Of a stretch of 64,000 nucleotides of DNA, positions 15,601 through 27,636 are shown piece after piece. How positions within the stretch are numbered: the first letter of the stretch is position 1; the number at the start of each line of letters is the position of its first letter. The position numbers and the translations under genes were made by a program. A model generated the notes under the pieces. That model was not told the origin of the DNA. It made no database searches and saw only the letters and a program-made list of their open reading frames with translations. Origin of the DNA: Gautieria morchelliformis (lineage: Eukaryota > Basidiomycota > Agaricomycetes > Gomphales > Gomphaceae); assembly GCA_015179125.1 (NCBI GenBank), contig WHVA01000012.1, positions 124,001 to 188,000 on the forward strand, read 5' to 3'.

Positions 15601-17874
15601 GATTCGTAGCCCCTTTACGTATATCGCCAACAGTTGCCTGAGCAGTATATGTCTCTGTGGGAGAAATGTGGTCCTGAAGACATGGCGACATGAAGATACT
15701 TACCGACTGGCGTCATGTGCTTAGCAGGATAGATTAGTGTGTCAAGATCTCAGAGACCATTGAAAGGGTACAACATACACAAAGAACAGGTGTGCCGTCG
15801 ATACCAACCCAATTGAATGTCGAATGGGGAAAGACATTTCTGATACGGCCCCAGTCAATCACAGCATATAGCACGGAGTAAAAGTGGTTAAATCACATAT
15901 TATTCCTAAAAAAAGTGAATATAAGGCACCATGTATTAATTATGCGACATACCATGAGAGCTTTTGGGTGAAGAAGTACTTCATTCCAGCTCCTCTGATT
16001 AACTACCGCGGGAGAGAAATTAGCGATAACGTGTCCTGGTAAATGAGAGCGCATTGACCTGAGGTAGAGCTCCGTTCAGCCCGAACGAATCAGGCAACCA
16101 GGCAGTTTCTACATACGAAGTTGAGATATTCAGTTAAAGTGTGAAAAAATTATTTACCACAGCGCGACCCAAACCTCGACTCGAAGTATCGTTGACCAAA
16201 AATAAATTGCCGCGCAAATGCCTCGCCAGAGGGCATGTTGCCGTCAGACTCCAGCCATTGGCCTCCAACTGGCTGAAACTGTCCTGTGGCAATCTTGTCT
16301 TTCACGCGTTTGAAGAGGGGTGGGTAAAGCTACCAGGGATTCAGGATGTAATATAAGGGAGAATTGGATATCACCTACCTGTTCCAACCATTTGTATTGT
16401 TGAGCGGAACTGCAAGTAAAACGATGTTCGGGGTAACGCTCCATCAAATCCACCTGTCATCTTCGGTCAAACCCAAAGTGGAAGAAAGCAGGCCAAACTC
16501 ACTTGTGTTGACCAAGACCGAGCAATTTTCTGCTGGGTAGAGCTATAAGGCCACAACCTGTTTGATATGCGATAAGACTTCCATGTTATCCGTGACGGAC
16601 AGTTTCCCCTAACCAAGCTGTGTCAATATGACAATGACCAATGCCATATATTTGTTCCTTCATAAGTCCCTCTTTATAAATCGCTTCGCCTTTGCCAGCC
16701 CATCCCTCACCAAAGACTTCTTCAGCTAACTTGCGAGACTTGGGTATGGAAGCCAAGTCGTTATGGTCAAAAACATTCATGATTGAGTTAGCAACCACCA
16801 AAGCCTTGTTTTGAAGCACGGTGTTGCCAGGTAAACTCTCGACGAGCTGTTGAAGCGTCCGAAAGTCCCACAAAAGATGCCATGCTTCTTGATTGGGAAC
16901 AACAAGGTCTGCAGAGGCGAGCTTCGCGGGAATGAGGGTAGCTCCGAGACGAATTGCAAATACAAACCTGATAGTACCGATTCATATCCGGCGGATCGAT
17001 GGTGTCTCCCGAAAATGGCACGCCAAACATTCCGTTACAGCTCTGCTCGATCACGAAAGCATAAGTACCCTTCACCCGGTCTTCCGGAGGGATTATGAAT
17101 TCCACTCGGCGATCCCCTCCGTATCCTCCAGTGATCCCTATTCAACCATAAGCGCTGCGTTGCGGCAAAAACGCCTCACTTCACCTTGTAGAGGTGTCCC
17201 ATCCGTTGTAAATATCATGGCCTTCCAATCCCCTTGTTAATTTTGACCTTAGGTTGCATATGAGCGCCTTACCTCACAACCAGGATCAAATTCGACTAGA
17301 GTGCGAAGTTCGGTGTTATATTATAACGCTAGAAGGTTATGTGTCTCACATTGCACTCTCTCGTATTTGGACCAAGCGGGAGGCAATGTCACGCTAACTT
17401 TCCACCAATGATTCGTCTTTCGCCGCATTAGCTAGAGGGGTAATCCAAGCTTTATCATCCTCACCCCTGTATCTCAAATCAGAGGATATTCAAACCAACA
17501 AGGCCTACAGCTACACACATGAAGGTCCGAACGAATTCCCCTTCTTCGCGGGCTCGAATTTCTGCTTCATCGCTTCCTGAAACGACGGCTTCGTACGCCC
17601 TGGCGCGCTCCAAACTTGTAACGTTACGTGCTTGGAATCATCTAACCTCTCATGGAAGAGGACCTTGCTTAGATTCACGTCCGAAAAATGACCTCCTAGG
17701 AACGAGCTGAGTCGGCCCTCGAACGCCAAGCCTCAGTCTGCTGAGCTTAGGGAGATAGACAAGGTATACCTGAGTCAAACTCTTGACCCATTTGTTACCT
17801 GGGGAGTGGTTGAGGTCAGGATACGCCATAGCAGTACCGGAATCATCAGGCTGGCCGTAGTGCTTGTGAGCCAT
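12675..17874 (-). CDS. AMS1: Alpha-mannosidase, glycoside hydrolase family 38 (vacuolar AMS1 type)
   Basis: Hydrolyses alpha-linked mannose from oligosaccharides; in yeast Ams1 is delivered to the vacuole from the cytosol, and no signal peptide is seen here. The start at 17874 gives [20 protein letters not shown] and the end is SSFAHADGE. Ordered blocks: [84 protein letters not shown] (zinc His and Asp), [37 protein letters not shown] (the Asp is the family nucleophile), [28 protein letters not shown] and VLPGSA. These match the family in order over about 1,060 residues, with more than 15 short introns. One exon (14812-14820) is only 9 bases and encodes part of the NQFHDV zinc-ligand motif. 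No disruption was seen. Confidence 0.92.
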
Positions 17875-17962
17875 AACTTGATGTTATTCCGCGGCCTCTC
17901 ACGTAGCTTACCTAAGCGCCACCTGCCGTTTTGCGCATCCTTCACACTTTCACCCTTTAAGT
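17875..17962. promoter_or_regulatory. Compact bidirectional promoter (88 bases)
   Basis: Only 88 bases separate the mannosidase ATG (minus, 17872-17874) from the eEF1B ATG (plus, 17963-17965). The plus side is pyrimidine-rich (for example the CACACTTTCACCC tract). Both genes are supported by strong homology at their N-termini, so the small gap is real unless an upstream untranslated exon exists. Confidence 0.6.
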
Positions 17963-18974
17963 ATGTCTGTCGACCTTGAAAAACTTGAGGCCCACCTCCT
18001 CAAACGGACTTACATCGAAGGGTAAGTGAACATCACTTCTTTAACTGCCTTCATGATGAGTACAACGCTATGGTCCGTGTTTCCAAGCAAGAGCGATTAG
18101 ACACCGCTCGCCAAAGTCTGCCGACAACCAATTACCTAGCTCGCTGATACATATATCTATATTTCTCTCTTTCTTTTCTATATTTCACCCCTTTTCCCTA
18201 TAAATATGATGGCTTATTTTGCTGTCATACCCTACAGCTACACCCCGTCGCAAGCAGATGTGCACGTCTTCACATCCCTTAATTCTGCTCCCGATGCATC
18301 TTCTCACCCCAACACTGCACGTTGGTTCAAACACATCCAGTCGTATGAGCCTGAGCATAAAGGGCTCGCCGGATCGTCGAAGGCTGGTGAAAGTTTCACT
18401 GCGGGTAGTGCTGCTGGCAAAGAAGATGCTACTGGTGAAGAGGACGAAGAAATCGATCTCTTTGGAGAGGATGACGAAGAGGATGCTGAGGCAGAGAGAG
18501 TTAAGGCAGAGCGTGTAGCGGCATACAATGCGAAAAAGGCTAACAAGCCGAAGACCATTGCCAAGGTCCGTCTGTATATCAAGTTTCGGAAGCTAAGTAC
18601 GAGGCTTCTTCCATAGTCCGTAGTTACATTGGATGTTAAACCTTGGGACGACGAGACCGACATGAAAGCCTTAGAGGAATCTGTGCGCTCGATCGAACAA
18701 GATGGTCTCGTTTGGGGTGCTTCTAAGTTTGTGCCAATTGGGTATGGTATCAAAAAGCTTCAGATCACTCTCGTCGTTGGTGCGTGCTCTTGTGTGCCAT
18801 TAAAACAATCGGGCTGAGGTTCTACAGAGGATGAGAAAGTATCCCTTGACGACTTGCAGGAAAAGTGCGCTGAATTCGAGGACTACATTCAAAGCACAGA
18901 CATTGCGGCTATGCAGAGTATGTACTTCTCGATCTACGCGCACAGGACTACCCTTACATTTCACAGAGCTTTAG
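17963..18974 (+). CDS. EFB1: Elongation factor 1-beta (eEF1B-alpha), guanine-nucleotide exchange factor
   Basis: Catalyses GDP/GTP exchange on eEF1A in the cytosol during translation. The protein starts [20 protein letters not shown], splices into [19 protein letters not shown], then an acidic linker [20 protein letters not shown]. The C-terminal exchange domain follows: [65 protein letters not shown], with a stop at 18972-18974. Four introns were placed: 18022-18237 (216 bases, far longer than its neighbours), one after PKTIAK, one after LVV and one just before the last two codons. The length of about 215 residues is normal. The long first intron hosts a snoRNA. Confidence 0.95.
18049..18151 (+). 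ncRNA. snR18 (U18): U18 box C/D snoRNA inside eEF1B intron 1
   Basis: A C box ATGATGA (18053-18059) and a D box CTGA (18144-18147) bracket a guide TGGTCCGTGTTTC at 18071-18083. The guide is the reverse complement of the conserved large-subunit rRNA segment GAAACACGGACCA, the known target of U18 (2'-O-methylation at A649, and C650, of yeast 25S). The D' box after the guide is degenerate (CCAA where human U18 has CTGA). In S. cerevisiae snR18 also lies in the EFB1 intron, so host, position and guide agree. Ends are approximate; the terminal stem looks weak. Confidence 0.85.
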
Positions 18975-19378
18975 AGGGACTTCAATCATCTCAGTTTAGA
19001 TGTGATGTCTTCTGTAGGGTGGTGCTCCGGCTGATATGTATTGCCTCAACGATCGATACAATGCACTATCTTCGCTTCTAACAGTGAAGCTCGTGTGCTA
19101 GATGAGTCGACGGGACGCGCGTTTTCCCACAACCATACCGTACGAGTGCTAGCACTGTAGTAAGTTCGGTCAAAACTTCAAGCCTCAAGCTTCAAGTTTC
19201 ACAGCCCTTTGTGTGGCACAATCCAAGCTCCAGCGCTTCGAGCTTCAAGATCGGGACCAGTTAAATGCAGGTCATGAAAGTCCCATGGCACAGCAGGACG
19301 AGACACTAGTTTCGGAGACCGCTAAGTTGCCTTAGACTTGGCATCCTTTGATGTTCGCTTGGTAAAATATTCTTTGGG
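18975..19378. other. Intergenic spacer
   Basis: This 404-base gap holds the eEF1B 3' UTR and the presumed promoter of the RGS gene. It contains a run of related short direct repeats (CTTCAAG/GCTTCAAG variants, 19172-19250) and no gene. Confidence 0.4.
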
Positions 19379-20975
19379 ATGAGGGCTGCTCTATCCAGTG
19401 ATCTTGGCCTACTTGCCGTCGGTTTGACAAATATCATGTTGCCGCCCCTCCTCCATATCCCCATCATTTCCCGTGGAACGCGGCTCCCATCCTTCACCCT
19501 CGGCTGGCATGCTCTTCTTTCTCTGTCGATGAGAATATGCAATCCCCCGCCGGCAGCTAGCAGAGTTAGAAGTTGTAAAGGTATGCTCTCTCTCTTTTTT
19601 CTTGGTATTTTGCTCATCATGCATCAACATTACGCCGCTCGTAAAAGTCACCTTAGACGACGTCTTGAACAAACGTCATTTACTTCCGCTCACTCTAAAG
19701 GACTTTGAGGAATGGCTCGTTTTTGTAGGCATACAATATCTGTGAGTAGCTGTCGAATAATTGCTTGGTGTAGCTAAACAGGCCTCAGGTGTTTTATACT
19801 TTAGCTTAAGGAATATGAATCCCGCTATGCAGCGTGGCTCGCCGACTCTGGATGTGCACCTGATGGATCCCTCACCAATTCCACTACTACTCTAGGAGAC
19901 GATGCAGACACCCCATGCCATCAGGATTATCTTGCATTAATCTCATTCCGTCTTCTGCTCCCCTCGCGCTCTTTTTCACCCGCGCAAAGCAGATATTTCT
20001 TGACCCCCTCCAGCTCGCCGTATGCGCTTGGTCACGCAGCTCTCGTCGCATTGTCGCCATCAACCCATTCTCTCGCACCGTCCATCCCACAGTTTAGGAT
20101 GCCCTCAGATAACGACAATACAGGGTACACTGTGGGCTCGCTACCACCCTCTCTGGCCACACCCTCACCCGAAGGAACTCGCTCCTCTCTCGATATATGC
20201 ACGCAAAATACCCAAAGAATGTCTCCAACGATTTGCAGAGACGGCTTGTCAAAACGTGGGCACGCGCAGGCCATGGTGAGTGTGATCTACGTATTGTTGA
20301 ACAAGTGATGCTATGCTATCGTGTTTCAGGTGCGGAATTGCGGGTGGGACGTTCCTTACTCTTGTCTTTGGCATTCTCCCTGTTCTCAGGTTGCTTTTTT
20401 CTTCGCCCCTTGCCGTTGGTGGCGCGCTATAGGTTGGTTTGGCTGCTGGCTTAGCGGAACCATCGTAGTCAGCAGCTTCCACGGTGTAAGTTGTTTTGAT
20501 TGTGGTTTCTCGTGGTCTATCCCATCCCTTCTATTTCTCTCTTCTTGCGTCAGTACAACTCCAGATCCTTATATCTAACGTATCTTTTTCTCAGATATGC
20601 ATGGTGATCTACGTTTTCAGTGACCTCCAGCAACTGCGCTCCTTTGAACTCGCACGACACTCCATTTCCGGCCCTCGCGCGATCGCCCGCGCACGCCCCA
20701 AGCTCAAGAGCTTTTTCACTCGGGAAGGGGAGGAAGAACAAACTGACAACGGCAACCCTGGGAAGAGCACAGAGTCAGGAGGGGGGACTGGGACGGACCC
20801 AGCACCATCTCAGCCACCTGCCCGCCATGCTGTTGAACTCCCCATACCGCTTGAAGCACGACAGAACATTGGTGAGGAAAAGGGCACGAAGATATCACCT
20901 GGAAAGGGGCCATGGTGCCATGGTCAGCAGGTTGCGCGTCGCACACGTCCACGGGCACGCCTATTGTACATTTGA
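19379..20975 (+). CDS. RGS-domain membrane protein, Rax1-like, with one frame break
   Basis: Exon 1 carries a basic N-terminus with LHSLSMR-like text (LLSLSMRICNPPPAASRVR). Exon 2 has VTLDDVLNKRHLLPLTLKDF followed by EEWLVFVGIQYL, the start of an RGS-type fold, then KEYESRYAAWLADSG and ECLQRFAETACQNVGTRRPW. Two hydrophobic segments follow (GIAGGTFLTLVFGILPVL; GWFGCWLSGTIVVSSFHG), then ICMVIYVFSDLQQLRSFE. This order matches basidiomycete RGS plus transmembrane proteins related to yeast Rax1 (bud-site/polarity). The two hydrophobic exon parts lie in frames one base apart, at a T-run near 20394-20401. The 3' end is unclear: the frame stops at 20975, but homologues usually have a longer Pro-rich tail and another membrane segment. 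The start could be 19379 or 19436. Confidence 0.6.
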
Positions 20976-22130
20976 GCGCCAGTGTGTTCGGGTTCGGCGT
21001 AGGTACTGGGACGACGGAGTCTGAGACATCGCCTACCACGGGAAGCGGAGATATTGTCGTTGGCGGGACTAACGATGGAGCGGCGCAGCTAAATGATGAT
21101 GTTGGGATGAAGATAAGCCCTGTGTATTATTACTCGGGACAAGGTCCAACGGCGTGCGATGGCGAGAAGACTGAGAGCGTGCGCAGTGCCGTTGGAAGAC
21201 TCATGCAGGGTGTTAGGGCGGGGAAGTGTCGGTACCAGTACGGAACTGGGGTCTAGAGTGGGAGGGAAGGCTGCGGGTGTGGCGAGTGAGGATAAGGGCA
21301 GCTGCAATCGCATACGCGGAGCCATGTCGGTACGTTTGGGATCAAGAGCTGGCGGGGGGGGACTGGGAAGCCTGCCCGAGCGAAATGGTGGTGAAGGACA
21401 CGATCTTGAGAAAGGCCGTCACTCAGACTGCGCAGGAGGAGACCTTGGATGACCCCGCTGAGGTCGTCAATCAGGATGCTACGCTGGAGTTCGACGACAC
21501 ACTCACTGCGTAATTTATCACCCACGACTATCTCGGACTCGATCCCCAGCTTGGCACCGTTCCCGACCCTCAGTCCGAACCTACCAGCCTCTGGGTTTGG
21601 GACAGACATCTGTGGAAAAGAAACGGGAATCGACCTTTGTCTCTCCTGTTAAATTCGACTTTGACAAGCTCCCGGCAGCAGCGGTTGCCCGGCGCATGAG
21701 CAGCCCGAGTACCTTTTCCTCTTTCCCGGTTTCTCCGTGTCCTGTTTCTGGCCGTGCCCCGACACCGCCGCAACCCCTCCTACTGCACCCTCCCCTTGCG
21801 TTTTACACACACCCCGGGACTCGACTCACTACGCCGGCCCCAGCCCTCTCCCTAGCAATACCCGGCCCAAGGCCCGTATCCACCGCCTATGAAGACAATG
21901 GTTGGACACGTCCTAGCCATCCCGCCGTCGAAGCCACCTTGGCATCGCTAGCACCTGCAATCCCACCGCATAGCCATCCTCTCCCCACCTCGTCCACACG
22001 CACCCCCTCAGTCGCATCCTCTGACGTGCACTCACGCGTACGTGTCGACGTCTGCCCCGTTCCGACTGTTCCAGCTTCCCCAACCCGCAAGTCAGCTGTG
22101 CGCCCCCAGCCGATTCCCGTTCTACCGAAT
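20976..22130 (+). other. GC-rich low-complexity stretch, possible C-terminal exons of the RGS gene
   Basis: Open frames with Pro/Ser/Ala-rich text occur on the plus strand (20912-21256, 21226-21513, 21597-22292). One has VKFDFDKLP followed by a proline-rich run, similar in style to tails of RGS/TM proteins. No clean exon chain could be built. From about 22150 the open frame runs into a copy of aldehyde dehydrogenase sequence, so the original 3' end of the RGS gene may have been replaced. Confidence 0.3.
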
Positions 22131-22149
22131 CATGGCAGACGCGCTTACG

Positions 22150-22680
22150 GCCGTGGTGCGGAGGCCCTCGTGGGCGACCTCTCACATAGCGGTGCTGTCA
22201 TACAGCCGCAGACCCTGCTGGGGTTGAGCCGCTGTGGGAGAGGAAGTCATTTGGGCCCGTGTTGCAATCAAGATCGCGGATACGGAGGATGAGCTGATTA
22301 AGTTGGCCAATCAGACGGATTATTTGCTGATGGGCGCTCTGTGGACGAGAGATCTGGACAAGGGGTTGAAGCTTACTCGGGGTCCGCGTGGGCGAGTTTC
22401 CATTTTCCTTGGTGCCTCTCTCGTTTGCACATGAAGTTGCGATTGACAGGCCAGATTCAGATCAATGAGGCACCGTCTTTCCCCAAACCTAGTGTATGTG
22501 TTAACGGCCTTGGATACATATTCTTTCTACCTATGTAGGTAAGACTAAGTATGTTGAATACTGACCTTACTTTTTTTTCCAGCGGAGCAACTGGATACGG
22601 CCGCTTCGATATCGAGCACGTCACGAGGAACGGCGCTGCCGTCCCCCAAATCTGCAGCTACCGCTCGTTGTTGTCTATGA
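22150..22680 (+). pseudogene. Partial duplicate of aldehyde dehydrogenase 3' half
   Basis: This stretch aligns base for base, apart from small indels, with 26537-27065 of the intact gene downstream. Shared blocks include RGAEALVGDL, IKIADTEDELIKLANQTDY, GALWTRDLDKGLKL and GATGYGRFDIEH. Intron sequence between the last exons is also shared (TATTCTTTCTACCTA), so the copy arose from DNA, not RNA. It is broken by frame changes after LLGL and after KGLKLTRG and lacks the N-terminal half with the catalytic Glu and Cys. It cannot make an enzyme. Confidence 0.85.
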
Positions 22681-23523
22681 TATCACTGTCAGCCATGTGT
22701 ACAAAAAGGTGCGCAGCTTTATTTTTGTGTGAACATACATATCTCGTTTACTCTAACCCAAGGAGAAGCGCCGCCGGCTACTCTGACTTTTCAAAGTTGA
22801 GAAATAGTTGGCCTGGCACGTGTGCGTGGTGTGCCCTCATTCACATACGCGCTGCCCTGACTTGCATACACCCAGCCCTAACTTGTGTACATTCCCAGTC
22901 GCTGCCCACACGACGACCTGGGCGATCATTATAAACCGTAAAATTGTTTCTTGAAGTGTGTTTGATCGTAATCGTGTCCATCTCCCCTCGCACTCACACC
23001 TGACATCGCTCACCCCCCCGTAAGTACACACCCGCACACGTCACACCCAATGCCCCTCACATGCGCACGACGCTTTTCGCCACAGATATCTTACCCTAGA
23101 TAAGTGCAACTTTGGCCGTGCTTGACGCTGCGTCCGTTGTGTCTGGCAGTGTTGGGGCGAAGGTGTCTGTCAACCAGTTACGAATAGTGGACAGCAAAAC
23201 ACAAGAGATCACGCGGGCCGGGTTGCATGTTCTGTCATCTTGTTGAAAGTGTATACATTCCACTGAGACTAGTAGTACATCACATGGTGTCCTCATCTGT
23301 CGCCGACACCAGTGTCTATTTCACCCGGTCAATCTAACTCCTCGATGACCAGGCGCTGGTGATCAATATATTGCCAGCACACTTATGTATAGTCTTCCAT
23401 AAGTTCGCATCATGCTAACCTGGGTTTTCTGCTGTATAATCTTCGATGTCTTTGTACGGCAAACCTCTAGAATGGTGCTACATCGTTAACATGTGGGATT
23501 GACACTGTCAGCAATGGGCTACT
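22681..23523. other. Intergenic, no gene seen
   Basis: This stretch separates the dehydrogenase fragment from a hAT remnant. I see short C/A-rich repeats near 22850-23040 (CACATACGC and CACACCC variants) but no supported gene. Confidence 0.35.
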
Positions 23524-24040
23524 GTGACGGCAATGCTACGAGAATGCACAAGTACCGAGGTTTTGGAAAACCCTACTGGCGAGTTTGATCTGACTGAGCA
23601 TGACCCAGTAAACCCCTCTAGTCAAACACCCACACAGGCTTTACAGCATGATCCAGTCGCGATTACTCGTAACATCGCTAACACGATTCGGTCCTCCCAA
23701 CTCCGCCGTGAAGAATTCAAGGAGATCGTTACAACTGGCAACTGTCGAGAACGTTGGCTAGATGCTCAACAGGTATCTTACCAGCTTGCACATCTCACCC
23801 TTATTCGTGATAGTCCAACCCGATGGGGATCGTCGTATCTTATTGAACGAGCATTGTATCTTCGTCAGGTAAGTCATTATGCTATTGATGAGTATGAAAA
23901 CGCTAAAGTTCGTATTAGGCAATTGAAGTTTATATTTCGCCACCGGTCATGAGTACCATCTTCAAGCAACGACTCACCAACAATGAATGGGCCATACTGA
24001 AGGACATAAAGAATATATTAGAGGTAGGTCCTGTTCTTTG
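23524..24040 (+). pseudogene. hAT-family transposase fragment
   Basis: The open frame 23524-23952 contains ITRNIANTIRSSQLRREEFKE followed by TLIRDSPTRWGSSYLIERAL, the conserved middle of fungal hAT transposases (R-D-x-x-T-R-W-x-S). The next piece, FKQRLTNNEWAILKDIKNIL, continues that family after what looks like an intron ending near 23945. N-terminal zinc finger and C-terminal dimerisation segments are missing, as are terminal repeats, so it is a dead internal piece. It does not overlap the hAT C-terminal region at 59.8 kb, so I cannot say whether they are one family. Confidence 0.75.
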
Positions 24041-25287
24041 TTTAACCTAGGGGCCATGCTTATTATACCCCCTGGATGAGGTGTTTGACGAATCAAGTGC
24101 CACTGTTGCGACGCTCTCCCCGAGACGCCGCGACGTTTTCAAGCCTGCTACGCAGTGCTTCAACCTCGAGTTGATTAGCGAGTTCATTGTGAACCAGGAG
24201 CTCTTGAGCTCTTGCTAAGAGTCAGTGAACATGCGACCCCGGTGATATATCCCTACGTCAACAAATGCGCGTGGGTGTTATGATTCATTATTGTCACTAT
24301 CTCAAGTTGTTTTCTCATTCCGCAGGTTCAAGTTCTCGGGCGGTCTATGCCATGGGTGGGTCAGTGTTATAGGGAGCGAACAGGACGTCAGAACACTAAC
24401 CGTCTCGATACTAGGTAGTGTAGAGCTGGGCACCATGCATGGCCGCAGGATAACCTAGCACGACCCCGTATTCTTGAAGAACAGATTGAATGGCCTCACT
24501 CGTTGCATTTCCTTGAACGTAGGACAGCAAAGGGACAAGAGTGTCGAACATCGATCAAGGTAGACCCGAACAAACCAGCACCGATCTTACAACACATTGT
24601 AAAATCCGTGCCACCCGCTTCGAGGATGGTCGTCATGTGGTAGCATGCATACCCTAGAATTTTCTACTTGTAGCGCGTCACGAATTCCTGAGGTCTTTGC
24701 AAATTAGGCATCAGCCACCATGGTCAGTCAGACAGTGTAGCACGTACGTACCCCAGCCTAGCCTTAGACATAAAACCTTTTGTTTGCTATCAACGGTCGT
24801 GGTTCGGGGGGTGCCTGCCAGACTGACAGCTACGTGCCATATTCAAGCACAGACCCTCAGTTCTGATGGCGACGCTGCATTAGAAGAAATACTAAAGCTT
24901 CACCACTAGCTTACGAACCAGAAGCTGGAGGTCATCATACATATTATTGATGATAACGTGGTCTTTTTTAAATTAGCTTTCGGTGGAAACGATTCGAATG
25001 TGGGGCATTGCGACTCTTAGCATTCACATTGTTACATAATAATTGAGATGTTTATATGTTACATAAGGAATGGGTTGGGTGATTTAACGAATTGGGTCAC
25101 GGTTGCATACTACATAGTCGACTCAGGCTTGCCTGCAGTGCAGTGCTTACTCTTTGATCACTATACGTGCTTGAGATTCAGGAGCAGGAGCCTTCCGGCG
25201 ATAATCCGCTGTCTCGGTAACATCACTAACATCACTGACCTGACTCATGGCCCAAAAAGGTATGATTCCGAAGCGACGAAATTTGTT
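24041..25287. other. Degenerate region with short protein-like segments
   Basis: On the minus strand, 24411-24551 is open for 46 residues beginning MFDTLVPLLSYVQGNAT and reading on to VVLGYPAAMHGAQLY. Near 24106-24225 a second minus segment (QELLVHNELANQLEVEALRS) reads as a heptad-like coiled coil. A third, MTTILEAGGTDF, lies just upstream near 24640. They could be exons of an unrecognised gene or its remains; no consistent splice chain was found. Confidence 0.3.
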
Positions 25288-27097
<1,810 letters not shown>

Positions 27098-27636
27098 TGT
27101 GAACACGCTTCTGTATTGATTAGTATGCATGGATATAATATAATTGTTCTATTGACATGCACATCTTGTGAGGGGTCTAACCAGGGAGCAAGAGGAATGT
27201 TGCATGGGGTTGTATGGCCTCGTGAGTACGTCCCCTGTCTCGCCAACTTCGGATTGCAATGCCAATATGCAAGTTTTGGTGTGGGGGGGAGAATTTGTCG
27301 CCATAGCCTGGTAGTACCGTGAATGTTGATCTCGTGAGCACCGTCTCATCAAGATATAATTAGTGGAAGCATGACAAGTCGATGTGCTCGTTTGGATAGA
27401 TAGCTATGGTAATAGCTAGCCATAACTCGGTTTCTCAAGCTTTCGATTGCGTCGGTGGTCGCGAGCAAGTTGTACTTAGAATGAGAGCGGCCGGAGCTCA
27501 CAGCTGGATGTCCATAAAACTACTAGTAACGAACTTAATGTATAGTACTTAACGTGCGAAGACTGTCTAGACATGTGATCAAAAAGGCATATAATACTAC
27601 TAGCACCAAGCTGCACAACACCGATAGGATCGTCAG
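27098..27636. other. Convergent intergenic spacer
   Basis: This 539-base AT-rich stretch lies between the convergent aldehyde dehydrogenase and MFS genes and should hold both terminators. It has no supported gene. Confidence 0.4.
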
